Of a stretch of 64,000 nucleotides of DNA, positions 1 through 10,409 are shown piece after piece (the stretch's first letter is position 1; each line of letters opens with the position of its first letter). Made by a program: the position numbers and the translations under genes. The notes below the pieces were generated by a model. The model had not been told where the DNA came from, made no database searches, and saw only the letters and a program-made list of their open reading frames with translations. Source of the stretch: Symbiodinium sp. CCMP2592 (taxonomy: Eukaryota; Sar; Dinophyceae; Suessiales; Symbiodiniaceae); assembly GCA_905221615.1 (NCBI GenBank), contig CAJNDT010000007.1, positions 186,001 to 250,000 on the forward strand. Reading direction: 5' to 3'.

Positions 1-605
1 AAAAGACGGAGAAAAACCACAACCTCTGGTTCTCTGAGAATGGCAGCATCAAGAGTTACCTCACCTCGATCATCCCTTTGGTAAGGGACACGAAGGCGAA
101 TGTGGACAAGCTCGCGCAAAGTGCCCCCGAACAAGCCAAAGAGTGTGATGGAATCAGGCGCCGGATTGATGATCTGCCTGTTGATGCCATCATGCGCTAC
201 CTTGGCAATACGGAGCACCTCACCACAGAAGTCAAGGAGACCCTGGATCAAGTCTGGAGCTGGCTGACGGACATCTGCCGGAATGTCCAGGACGTGACGA
301 TCAGAGTCCAGGAGTTGGATGAGAAGGTGATGGAGCGGCTGCCGAAGCTTCCGGCAACGAAGCCGCCGAACCAATCTGGCGCTACTAGCACGGGTGTCAA
401 CACCGATCATGGCAGTGGCTCCACACCACCTGAGACGATCCGCCTGCAAGAGGCCGTGCCGCAGCCAGTGTACCTCGGTCCAATGAGCTCAGTTGGCCAG
501 GCAACGCCCTTTTTTGTCGCACCCCCACCGGGGCAAGGTGCACCGCTGTTGCTGACACAGCAGCAACAGGAAGCACTGCAGCGAGCGTACGTGTTTCAGA
601 GGTAG
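1..605 (+). CDS. 3' part of an unknown gene, coiled-coil-like, open at window start
   Basis: The frame beginning at base 3 is open from the window edge to a TAG at 603-605, so this is the C-terminal part of a longer protein. The first ~100 residues are charged and helix-prone (KANVDKLAQSAPEQAKE, then WSWLTDICRNVQDVTIRVQELDEKV), which suggests a coiled coil. The last ~70 residues are a low-complexity tail rich in Pro, Thr, Gly and Gln. I recognise no domain. A TTG codon at 78 could be read as a start, but the upstream codons look equally coding. It could belong to a host gene or to the gag-like part of a retroelement. Confidence 0.6.
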   Translation, partial: KTEKNHNLWFSENGSIKSYLTSIIPLVRDTKANVDKLAQSAPEQAKECDGIRRRIDDLPVDAIMRYLGNTEHLTTEVKETLDQVWSWLTDICRNVQDVTIRVQELDEKVMERLPKLPATKPPNQSGATSTGVNTDHGSGSTPPETIRLQEAVPQPVYLGPMSSVGQATPFFVAPPPGQGAPLLLTQQQQEALQRAYVFQR

Positions 606-1379
606 GGCAGCACAAAGTGATCTACCCTGCTGCTGTTCTCCCTCGGGCCCTACCCTAATACCCTAATACCTACTTGCACTACTTGTGGTCTGTTCATCAA
701 ACCAAGTGGTAGGAATATGCCCAGTGAGACAACAGCTACATTCTGCGAGCCTTTCAGCATGCGAATTTAACAGCAGCACGTGCATGTGAATGCAAAGCAT
801 GACTGCATGCTCTTGTTTCCACCGTGGTTTGCATGACTATTCGTTCTTGCACCACGAGCACCACTGTGCCGAGGGCACCACGTTGCCATACTGCTGGGCA
901 CACGACATTCTGACTGCTGTGACTGTCTTTTGCTGCATGAAACTTTGAATTTAGGCCTGTAATTTGTTTCTGAATTTCTTTGAGCTGCATGCATGCTGAT
1001 GCTCGCCGACATATTGGATGCCACCGACTCCCGGCCTCGCCGACCAAAACAAGAAGCGCGAGCGAGTGCGCGTACGCCAGTTGATGTAGGATTAGGTTTG
1101 TGACGTTCAGTCGAGAAGGTTCGTAACAGCGAACCCAGCCAAGGTCTGAGCAACATGCTGACAGTTTGCGCAATGGGCTCGAGAACAGTGGGTGATTACG
1201 TCGACATAACATGACACGGCACGGCATGACCTTTCATTCACCACTGTACTCACTGCTTTAGACTTGCTAGAGGTGGTCTCGCAGTGCAGGGCTGTAGCAG
1301 GGTTTTAGCAGAAGGCTGTGTGTGTGGAGTTTGCTGTCCTGTGTTGAGGTAACTACAAAGGGAGGGTGTGAGAGAGAGC
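606..1379. other. non-coding stretch
   Basis: No convincing gene. A short telomere-like run (CCCTAATACCCTAATACC) sits near 651-668. The open frames here are short, overlap one another on both strands and have no recognisable composition. Confidence 0.5.
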
Positions 1380-2366
1380 ATGCAGCATCGTGTGCACTTT
1401 CTTTCAGCCCCTGTCCCTGAGTCCCCATCCTGTGAAAAAGCAACAGTTGAGCATGACTCCCCACCCCATAAAAAGACCAAATCGTGTGCTACTACTGCAC
1501 TCCCTGAACCCGCTGTCGACAATCGACCCAGCAACCCATCCTCCTGCACTGACCGTCATCATAGAAGCTCCCTTGAAGCTGTCGAGTGCGCTGCGACCCA
1601 GCTCCTGAACCAAACCTGCAATCAACCCATCCTACATTCGGACATCCTCAATTTGTGGACCCTAATACCCGCCTCTAAACGACTTAGACCCCGACCCAAA
1701 CCGGTATCCTCGCGCTCAGGTGAACTCCGCGAAACATGCAACATGTCCTACATTGTTGTAGGTCAAAACCCGCGAGCCGTTGATGACATCACTTGCGTGA
1801 CCTTTGACCTCAGCAAGACCACGCTTGCACTAACACGCTTCGTCAAGTCCTGGGCCCCGAACTTTAAGTTCTCGACCATTGCTGTAGTTGCCAACGGTAA
1901 CAAAGGCCCCCACAGGGATCTCAACAACAGTGATGGACTTTCATTCCTCACATGTCTAACTAATCAAGAGGGAGGAGACCTGTGGATCCGGAACAAACAG
2001 GGCACACATGCAGTGCTGCACAACCAGCAGATCATCATGGGTCAGGTTGTACCAATCAGGCATAGCCCCATCCTGTTTCCCAGTAGGAGCGTGCTACATT
2101 GCTGTACTCCATGGAAAGGATGTACCAGAGTCATCGTCGTAGCCTTTAATCCCATTCACTCCAGAACCCTGTCGAAACCTCACCGTAACATCCTGCAGAG
2201 CGTGTGGAAGTTTCCGCTGCCGACAGAGCTTGACCTCGACAAGTGGCGACTACACTTTAACCACCAACGAAGCATCCTGGAGTTCGGACGTGAGCAGGAG
2301 AGGAGTGACGAGAGCTGCGAGAAGAACCAAAGAAAGTGTAGGGAGGTTGTCGAAGTCGTCGATTAG
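1380..2366 (+). CDS. 2-oxoglutarate/Fe(II)-oxygenase-like protein
   Basis: About 328 residues from the ATG at 1380; a GTG at 1368 is in frame but less likely. The N-terminal 120 residues are basic and Pro/Ser-rich. The C-terminal 200 resemble a double-stranded beta-helix oxygenase: an HxD pair in GPHRDLNN (about H178 and D180), then EGGDLWI, then a distal His in SVLHCCTPWKGCTR (about H240) followed by an Arg (about R250). Those are the iron and 2-oxoglutarate ligands of the superfamily. Proteins of this kind are common in dinoflagellates and several, as I recall, travel with retroelements; that link is from memory and not shown here. Substrate unknown. The gene lies alone, 6.5 kb upstream of a LINE in the same orientation. 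It could be a retrogene fragment. Confidence 0.6.
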   Translation: MQHRVHFLSAPVPESPSCEKATVEHDSPPHKKTKSCATTALPEPAVDNRPSNPSSCTDRHHRSSLEAVECAATQLLNQTCNQPILHSDILNLWTLIPASKRLRPRPKPVSSRSGELRETCNMSYIVVGQNPRAVDDITCVTFDLSKTTLALTRFVKSWAPNFKFSTIAVVANGNKGPHRDLNNSDGLSFLTCLTNQEGGDLWIRNKQGTHAVLHNQQIIMGQVVPIRHSPILFPSRSVLHCCTPWKGCTRVIVVAFNPIHSRTLSKPHRNILQSVWKFPLPTELDLDKWRLHFNHQRSILEFGREQERSDESCEKNQRKCREVVEVVD

Positions 2367-2886
2367 CGCTACGGTGTGTGCCGTCCTGTCACCTACGGAA
2401 AACCTGAAAAACCTACAAAAACACTCACCTTGCAACACACACACACCGTAGCTGTCCTGACCCTTCGTCTCCTCGCTCCTCGCCTTGACTCTGGTTGGGT
2501 GGGAACTAGGTATTTATGGGTTTTCAATCCTATACGGTTCTGCTCCCAGGAGCTATGGGCTCTAATATAGCACTGGGTACTGGACCCTACGGGGATTGAT
2601 TTTGATTTCGGTGTTTTCGGTGAATCCCATGCGCCATGGCCTGTTCCACTCAAACTTGTTTTTGGCACCATCCTGGTGATACCGTCGGTGTCATCACGAT
2701 TGCGCCAACATCTTCTGGCGACCCTGGGCATGCTGGCTCTGCTTCTGACTGACAGATGGAGGAACAATGTATGACGCTGAAGCTACTGGGCATGAGTCCC
2801 GGGCAACAGTTGCCAACTGCCTTAACTCTCCATGACTGCTGGCCAGAGGCGGACCCCTGTCGTATGGGCTTTGCTTTTCTTGACCT

Positions 2887-3410
2887 GGTTCTGGTGGTGT
2901 CGACATACTCCTGCCGGCAGCTTTGCCTGATCACCACCATGACTGTCTTCAGAATTCATGAATTCACGACGCACTTGAACGAGGCAACGGTTGGCTACGT
3001 CCTGCGATGGTGAAATCCCGAATTTGCACCGGTCGGCATTTTGCTGCAGTGGTGATTCCTTGAATTTGTGAATCCTGAATTTGAGCTGCATGTGACGAGA
3101 TACGGAATACATGGACCGATACAAGGATCGCTGCATGGGCCTTGGTTTGCGATGTTCGAATTGACGAAATGACTGCATTGACTGCATGACCTGCATGAGC
3201 TAGCGATTTGAGCTGTTTCTGGTGGCGTCGACAAACTGCTGCCGGCAGCATTGCCTGATCGTGATTCCTGAATTTGAGCCGCATGTGATGAGATACGGAA
3301 TACATGGACCGATACGTGGCTCGCTGCATAGGCCTTGGTTTGCGATGTTTGAATTGATGAAATGACTGCATTGACTGCATGACCTGCATGGGCTGGCGAC
3401 TTGAGCATGC
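2887..3410. repeat. imperfect tandem duplication, two units
   Basis: A block starting with a CTGGTGGTGTCGACA-type sequence (about 2888) and ending in GACTGCATTGACTGCATGACC (about 3190) recurs at about 3212-3390. The second unit lacks an internal ~130 bp. Both units contain the segment from GATACGGAATACATGGACC to TTGGTTTGCGATGTT. The open frames across this region on the minus strand are products of the repeat and I do not regard them as genes. Confidence 0.65.
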
Positions 3411-3784
3411 GACTGCATGAATCCTGCATAGGGACAGCCGACATGAAGATGCCCGGCGCAGAAGAACAACGGGGATGGGTGAGTGCCTGGGATCTGCAGC
3501 GTGTGGAGTGCTGAGACGAGGCTGCTGAGTGCAGCGGGACTGTGAGTTGAGGGAGCGGCCAACTAGAGGGAACCGCAGGAAGATGGGCGTGTCGACATGG
3601 GGGCGACGTGTGTAACACATGTGCCCGAGCGAATGCAGAATGCATGTAGACAAACATTACAGTTGTAGCAGAGTGCCGGACGTCCTGTAGGGATTGAATC
3701 CTTGTGCCTGCGACTTGTGTACAGTCTTGTGGTGAAGTCCAGTATCGCACCCTGCATCGTAGGTTCGTCCTAGCCAGGCGGGAG

Positions 3785-4110
3785 GCAAAAATATATACTT
3801 ATGTATGTATGCACCTATGTAAATCATGTATGTATTCCCCGACACCTCGTCTGACTTGTCGAGTGCGAGTGACAAAAACCATGTATGTACGCTCATCTTA
3901 TACATGTGCAAGTTCACATATAGGTGTACTTATACATGCCGTTATGAAGAGATGTATGTATATGTGAAATATGTGTATACATGTACCTCTTCAGTTGTAT
4001 GTATGTGTACATACATATGCATACCTACATTCATGTACACATACACACATGTCTCATGTATGTATGTATGTTGTCGGTAGGTAGGTATGTATGTATGTAT
4101 GTATGTAACG
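3785..4110. repeat. TATG/TACA-type microsatellite region
   Basis: Degenerate ATGTATGTA and TACATACA runs dominate the region, ending in an uninterrupted (GTAT)n run at about 4081-4106. No gene is supported. Confidence 0.8.
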
Positions 4111-7100
4111 GAAGTCAATGGCGAAAGGTAGAGCGCGGCTCAGCGTTTGGCAGTCAGTCTCAATTCACACCGCTTTCGTGCTAACCCCAAACCCAGGGTC
4201 TTGGCAGGAAAGCTGGAGCTTTCAACGCATGTTGCTAGGCTTTGTTAGAGCGCGACAAAACTGGAAAGCCGGAAAAAGGTCTAGAGTCTAGAGTCTGAAT
4301 CAATTTCTGGCGTGTCTCTTCGAAGACTTGACTTCTTGGCTGCAGCTCTGCGGCCCGATGCCCTTATCATGTTCTGAAGGCTGAATGCGACCGTTGCTGC
4401 TCCCAAGCTCGAGGAGGTGCTCGGCTCCGTGCTGATCTCTGCGGCTTAGCAGCATGCGGTCTTGCGCACCCGTGTGTGAACAAGTTCAATTCCGAGATAT
4501 TCCGAGTTTGACAGGACTTGCAGAAATTGGGGGTACTCTGGAGGTGGGAGCAGAAAAAAACGCCTTTCAGCATGATGCCATTCCCTCCCCTCCAAGTTTG
4601 GCAATTGGCGAATCGCACTGCGTGACCTGTTTCTGCAGGCCTTCGCCGGAAAGTGGGTGGCAGTCGACCGTTCAGCTTGCCCCAGTGGATGTGCGGAAGC
4701 CGTTCGCAGGCGGCACGCGTGCTGTGTTTCATGCCTTCCGAGTCTCTCCGTCTGCACCAATTCCCGGCCAGCCTCCATGTTCTTCTTCGTGGACTGGGAC
4801 GAGCTGCGACCGTGGCACCAGGCTCGGCAATGATGTGAGATGAAGGGCTGCAGCCGACGCACACGGTTGAAAGAGCATATGGAGTACTTAGACCTGCATG
4901 TATATAGCGGTTGTGATCAACCAGATCAGGTGATGACAGTTACGATCGACAGCTATGCGCTGCTGCGAGCCCAGGCAGCTCCGCGACAGAGTACCATTGT
5001 TCCAGGGTATGGTGCGCTTGAAGGATCTCTCAAGGATCGGTTTCGATGTGTAGCCACACTTGCGAGGGTTATCCAAAACTCGAGAAGCAGCGCAGCATGT
5101 GAAATGCTGGTCATCCGGCTATCTTTCCGGGCATCATTTAGTCCTGGAAGTTTGCATCGTAAAGGAGGTCTCCATGCAAGTAAGTACGGGTCATTGCAAT
5201 GGTCGTCCATGCGGCCCGCAGTTTCCGTCCCAACAGATTGATAGTACCCTTGTTCCTTCAGTTTATCAATCTTGAGCGAGTGAGACGAAGCGCCTGCGTT
5301 ACAAGCAGCCTCAAGCAAGAACTTCATCTCGGTTTTTCGGTTGGTGTCACAGGCCTGGGGTGAACCACAACACAATGGACACGTTTCGGCCCATCAACCT
5401 GACAGCAGTATCCATATGTCAAGGCTTCGATTCAGTGACTGCCCATGTTTGGCGCACAGCCGACACTCCCAGTGTGGCAATTTCTTAATCCGTCATTTTC
5501 TCAAGCGGTGCACTGACGCCACTGCACAGACGTCCGTGAGAAGATCTGCAATGTGGCTTTTGTTTCGTAGAGAGGTCATCTGAACTTAATCAGCTCATGA
5601 GGCATTGCTGCCACTGCAAGCTGCTCCAAAACGTGTGCTGGAACCTTGGTTGCAGGTCGTTACTCATGCGCTTGAGCAAACCTCAGCTCCAGTTCTCAGC
5701 GCCTCAGAACTGCTCTCAGGATTTGTGTGCGGGAAGTGGTGCCGGATCCCTGGCCTTCTGTCCCAGTTGTGGCATACAAAAGCTGGCCAAGCATACAGAG
5801 CACTTCGATCCTTTCGCCCGAAGCTAGATGGCAGATTTCGAGACTTTGTGCACAGCTGCTGCGGATTGAGGTCCAGGGGCTCTACGCTGCGAAGCGCTTC
5901 GCTGCTGCTGCCACACTTGTGGCCCGGGCCCCGGATACCATTGTGTTGTTACCCGGGGCATACAAGCTCCCACGCTTGAGTTCGCGGCTAGGGCTACTCG
6001 GCAATGCAATTAGAGCCGATCTTGCTTGATTTTCGGTTGGTGACCAGGACCTGAACCCGCGTGCAGTGCGCTTTGCGCAACCTGGCCACAGCAACGGCAG
6101 AGCGAATCTGCGTGTTTAGCAGGGTGGGGTTGTTTGAAAGTTGGCGATAGTTGGTGCGAATCTGAAGCTTGACTGGCCTCATGCGTCGTCACGAGATCAT
6201 TAGGCCAACAGGCTTTTGCTCATACATCCGTGGCGTGTCGGGTGTTGGCTGGACGGTCCCGAGGAAAGCGAACGTTCTGCTGAACCAGGTGTCCAAGGTG
6301 ACTCTTCATCACGGCAACCTCTTTGAGGCGCTGCTCCTCGTGGGTTTACATTCGACGCCGACAGTGGCTCGCTGCCATCTTGGGTAATGAGGGTCAACTT
6401 GCTGGATTGCAGGAATTGTTTGTTATCCCGCGTGGTGTCTTGGCATCTTAAAGTAAGGTGTTCGTCCGTAGGGTACTGGCAACTGGGCAGGCTGTGATAT
6501 CAAGAAGACCTTGTACTATCCACATCGGTAAGCGTCGCTCTCGTTCATTATCGTTCGTGATGTTTAGTGGTTTGCAAAGCAAAAGCTGACGCCAGGCATT
6601 GCCAAATCGCTGCCGGGACGAAATTGCCAGGCCGATTATTTCATCTCTCGCGCAGAGACCACTGTTGGCAGCTGTCGACTCTCCTTCTTGCAGCGACAAT
6701 GCCATGCCTGGTCTGTTCCGGCTTTCCTTGTGGAGACCGTGTGTGCGAGTTGGCTAGCCCTGCAAGGTATTCCCCAACGCTGGACTGCAGCCACGGACTA
6801 TTTGCCTGGCGCCGAGAACGGATTTCGTAAGCAGATCCTGCTGCGACAGCATCAAGGACCTGATCTTGGCGAACCCACCATACGTGCCTTCCACCGGACC
6901 TGTCCTCAGACACATTCCAGTGGAGTCTGCAAGGCTAGCTGGCTGACTACATGATGGCTGCAGTCTTGGGTACCTCTTTTGCACTTCCGTCGCAGCCACT
7001 GACGTAGCTCTTGCTGCAAGGAAGAATTTCAGCTGCAGTATGCTGCAAGTTGGCAGTAGTGTTCGCAGGTGGTGGACAAATGTTCGTTTCTGGAGGTGAT

Positions 7101-8515
7101 CGAGGAGAAGATGCTCACACCTCGGAAGTGGTAAAAGCTGGAGTAAAGAAGAAGACAACCCAGTCCAGGCAAATGTGGCAACCCTGTTCGGGTGCATGTT
7201 CGAGTTTGGTCTTGCGCATTTCTGCACTTGCTTCTTTCCTGCGACGTATGCATGTGCAGACGTGTTCCCTCTATGATTCTCTGTAGTGACTGTAGCGTTA
7301 GAAACGCAGGCAAATCACGATCTTGAAACTAGCCGAGCTTTGCCACTGCAGACTTGATGTACCCGTGGTGACCATCCCTTGTTGTGCTCTCCTAGGTGAC
7401 TGCACGAATTTTGCGCGGCGCCCCCAAGGCACGATATCTTGCAATACCTTGCAGCCCAACTATCAGCTCCAGAACCCAGGAGAACTCGAGGCCAAAGGCT
7501 CCAGCGGCTCAAGCGCAAGACCGCAAGACTTGCACCGGACCATTGTCGAAGCTGGGTGAGGCCATGCTGAGGATAGAGCGGAAGCAAGTGGAGTGGCCGA
7601 CTGGCCCGGGCTGATCGACACAATCTCGGCACAGAAAACTCTCAGAGCGGTTCCGAAGCCGTCCGCAACAGCTGGAGTACAGAAATCTGTAAGCGGCAAC
7701 GTCAACTCGGGGTGGACATCTGGCAGAAGAAAGGAAGAAAGAAGCGAGAGAGAGAAAGTAGCAGTGGCAATGGCATTACCATGACCAGTGGCAGTAGCCG
7801 CAGTAATCGCAGGGATAGCGGTATTGCATTTTGGGTGGGTGTCGAGGTCGGAACTCAGAACTGCTGTCGTCGTAGAAGCATCCTATATTCCTGATTGGAC
7901 CCGACCCGTGGGGTCTCGAAGATGCTGTTAAGCCCACGGCATCGCTTTGGTCATTGCGGGCCTCAGGCTCGTTGTCGCGTCTGTCGCTCTGCGAATTTTT
8001 GCGTTCGCGAGCAGTGTTGGCAGCGAGTGCCGTAGCGGCCCGATGAATGGCAGTAAGAAGAAAAGACATAAAACAGACGAAGCGTGGCGAGCGTGGCGAG
8101 CGAAACGGCGCCGTTTCGAGCGGAGAGGCTTTGGGTTCGGGCGGGCGACTCCTGCTCGTCGCAAACCTGGCCAACGTCGACGGCCGGGAGCTCACAGCGA
8201 AAGGACCCGAAGTGCATCAAAACACTGTCACTGTCAGTCGGATTTGATTTCAGTACATCTTTAGGCTGGAAGCCAACACCTGCCGTTCAAGCAGTTGCAA
8301 ACCCCTTACAACAACGTCGTTATGTGCCATCCGCAAAGCTGCACCGTAAGCGGCGCGGTGGGAGATGCCTGCCTCTTGGATCCTATAACTTTGCTCACAT
8401 TCCACAGCGGCACACCCAGCACTCAGCGCTATTCAGCATTGATCCCCCTGCAGATGTCGGCTGCACAGCTCAGAGCACACGCCCATTCAAGAGCAACTAA
8501 TCAGATGTGTGATTA
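4111..8515. other. long region with no supported gene
   Basis: Moderately GC-rich DNA without a frame I can defend. At 5605-6029 two plus-strand frames together give protein-like text (LLRIEVQGLYAAKRFAAAATL in one of them), which could be a frameshifted fragment of an old coding sequence, but no family is recognisable. At 8102-8119 there is a perfect 18-bp palindrome. Purine-rich GAAGAAAG runs lie near 7725-7760. Confidence 0.4.
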
Positions 8516-8525
8516 CTACATCTTG

Positions 8526-8735
8526 AGTAGCAGCAGCAGGAGAAAAGGAGGTGGAGGAGGAGGAGGAGGAGGAATAGCAGCAGTAGCAGCAGCCGGAGCA
8601 TCAGCAGTAGCGGTAGCAGTAGTCAGTAGCAGTAGTGGTAGCGGTAGCAGCAGTAGCAGTAGTAGTAACAGTCGTAGCAGTAGACGTAGTAGTACTGGTA
8701 GTAGCAGGCACTTTGTTGTTGTTGTTGTCGTTGCT
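8526..8735. repeat. GGA and AGC/AGT trinucleotide microsatellite
   Basis: A (GGA)n tract at about 8550-8572 passes into (AGC/AGT)n to about 8705 and a short (TTG)n. Translations give poly-Gly, poly-Ser or poly-Leu depending on frame. It lies just upstream of the LINE. Confidence 0.8.
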
Positions 8736-8924
8736 GCTAAGCCTCTCGGCTCAGGAAAGGTCAGGCTAGTACAGTTGCCTTTTTCCTTTCTTGCCATGGC
8801 ACTTGTCAGCGCCTGAGCAGTCCCGGTCCCAAGTCCGGGAGGGAGTATTAGATTTACAGCTCTCTAACATCTCCCAGAGGTGAGGGTTGTCGGTATTGCG
8901 AAGCCGACAGGAGCCGTACTCAAC

Positions 8925-10409
8925 ATGACTGCTTCGAAACAGCCTAGTGGTTCGACCAAGCATCAGCCCGTTCCTAAAGGGAAAGGTAAACGTAAAGCTC
9001 TGCTTGAAGGTAGTGCGGTCTACAAGGGAAGGACGATGTCGTCAACAGAGCTTGGAGTTGCTTCGGCACATGTAAAGCCCACCAATACCGGCAGAAGGAC
9101 TCGGCCTTCGAAATTTACAGAAGATAAGAACCTCAGCTATCTATCCTGGAACGCAGGATCACTCACAACAGCAGTTTGGGAAGAGTTACTCTCCGTACTG
9201 CAAAGTGCCGCATTTCAGGATGTGAAGCTGGTAGCAATTCAGGAAACACACTGGAGGGGCTCTTGGCAATTCAGCAAGTCAGGCTGGCACGTGATTAGCT
9301 CTGGTTCCACAAGGGAGAAGGGAGCCGGGGTCCTCATAATGGTGCACTCCACGCTGTGCAAGTCACAGGATCTTCGCTACAACGAGGTTGTTCCAGGAAG
9401 AGTTCTCCAGGTCCGGGTGCCGAGCAACGGCATCTCACTGGACGTCTTCAGCTGCTATCAATACGTTTGGCGCTCTAAGGAGACAGTCGCTCAGAATAAG
9501 GAAACCCGGAAGCAGACCCTTCACGCCCTAAGTAAGTCCATCCGAGCTGTTCCCAATCGCAACACTCTCCTTGTGCTAGGAGATTTTAACTCCTCGCTCA
9601 AAACCGACAACAAACACGTAGGGCCATGCACGATCCAGGCTTGCAGACTCGGGCATCGCGGATCTAAGGATCTCCAGACCCTACTGTCGGAGCACCAGCT
9701 AGTCGCAACCAACACTTGGGGAGTGCATAGACCAGCCACCCACGAACAAGGCAACTCTGTTTCACAGATTGACTTCTCGTTTGTCAGGATTGCACAGTCC
9801 CAAGGCCCTGCCAGGTTTTGCCGGCCACTAAGGACCTTCCCAGTGGCATCCTGGAGGGATGGTAGTAGGCATTTCCCCCTTCTTGGTAAACTGAGGCACA
9901 GCAGGAGATACTCCGCCCAAGCCTCAAAACCCTATGACCAGCAGGCAATGGAGGACTGCTACAGACACCGTTCCCCGAAAATACAGGCATTTGCCAGGGA
10001 GGTAGACTCCCTCCTTCAGGATCATCCCCAAACCTGGCAGAGTCTCCATCAGGCAATGAACTCAGCCCTCGCGACTCACTTTCCCAAGAGAAAGGAAGCA
10101 GCACAAAGATCAGATCTCAGCATCTGGGAAGAGCGCTCTGTGTTGCGCTCACTCCCACTAGCAGCCAAGGTCTTAGCAGAGTTCTTGCCCGAGCTGCAGG
10201 TCCGCATGGTGTTCCGATGCTGGTGCTCGTTCTCCCAGCAAAGTGCACAGGCGAGGGTAGCAAAGCGTCACAAGCAGGAGCCGTGGCGGCAGGAAATAGA
10301 TGAACAACTCCAGCAGGCAGAGCTTAAGTCCAAGCAGGACGGGAGTCCTTTACAAGGTAATCAAGCGCTTCAGGTCGGGGAGACCCCAGGAAAGAATTCA
10401 GCTTCGTGA
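8925..10409 (+). CDS. LINE endonuclease region (APE type)
   Basis: About 494 residues from the ATG at 8925; a GTG at 8880 is in frame. After a basic N-terminus of ~65 residues comes an exonuclease-endonuclease-phosphatase fold: LSWNAGS, then IQETHW with the catalytic Glu (about residue 107), LVLGDFNS with Asp and Asn, SQIDFS, and a closing SRHFPL. The usual closing motif of the family is S-D-H; here Asp is replaced by Arg, though His is kept. This enzyme nicks target DNA to prime reverse transcription. The frame ends early at 10409, in the linker before the reverse transcriptase, because of the frameshift described under findings. Confidence 0.88.
   Translation: MTASKQPSGSTKHQPVPKGKGKRKALLEGSAVYKGRTMSSTELGVASAHVKPTNTGRRTRPSKFTEDKNLSYLSWNAGSLTTAVWEELLSVLQSAAFQDVKLVAIQETHWRGSWQFSKSGWHVISSGSTREKGAGVLIMVHSTLCKSQDLRYNEVVPGRVLQVRVPSNGISLDVFSCYQYVWRSKETVAQNKETRKQTLHALSKSIRAVPNRNTLLVLGDFNSSLKTDNKHVGPCTIQACRLGHRGSKDLQTLLSEHQLVATNTWGVHRPATHEQGNSVSQIDFSFVRIAQSQGPARFCRPLRTFPVASWRDGSRHFPLLGKLRHSRRYSAQASKPYDQQAMEDCYRHRSPKIQAFAREVDSLLQDHPQTWQSLHQAMNSALATHFPKRKEAAQRSDLSIWEERSVLRSLPLAAKVLAEFLPELQVRMVFRCWCSFSQQSAQARVAKRHKQEPWRQEIDEQLQQAELKSKQDGSPLQGNQALQVGETPGKNSAS

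Noticed and set aside
2822-3750. Several long minus-strand frames at 2.8-3.75 kb
   Set aside because: They arise from the tandem duplication, overlap in all frames and lack protein-like composition.
4367-4864. Overlapping plus and minus frames at 4.4-4.9 kb
   Set aside because: Both strands are open for about 130 codons with similar quality. No motif allows a choice.
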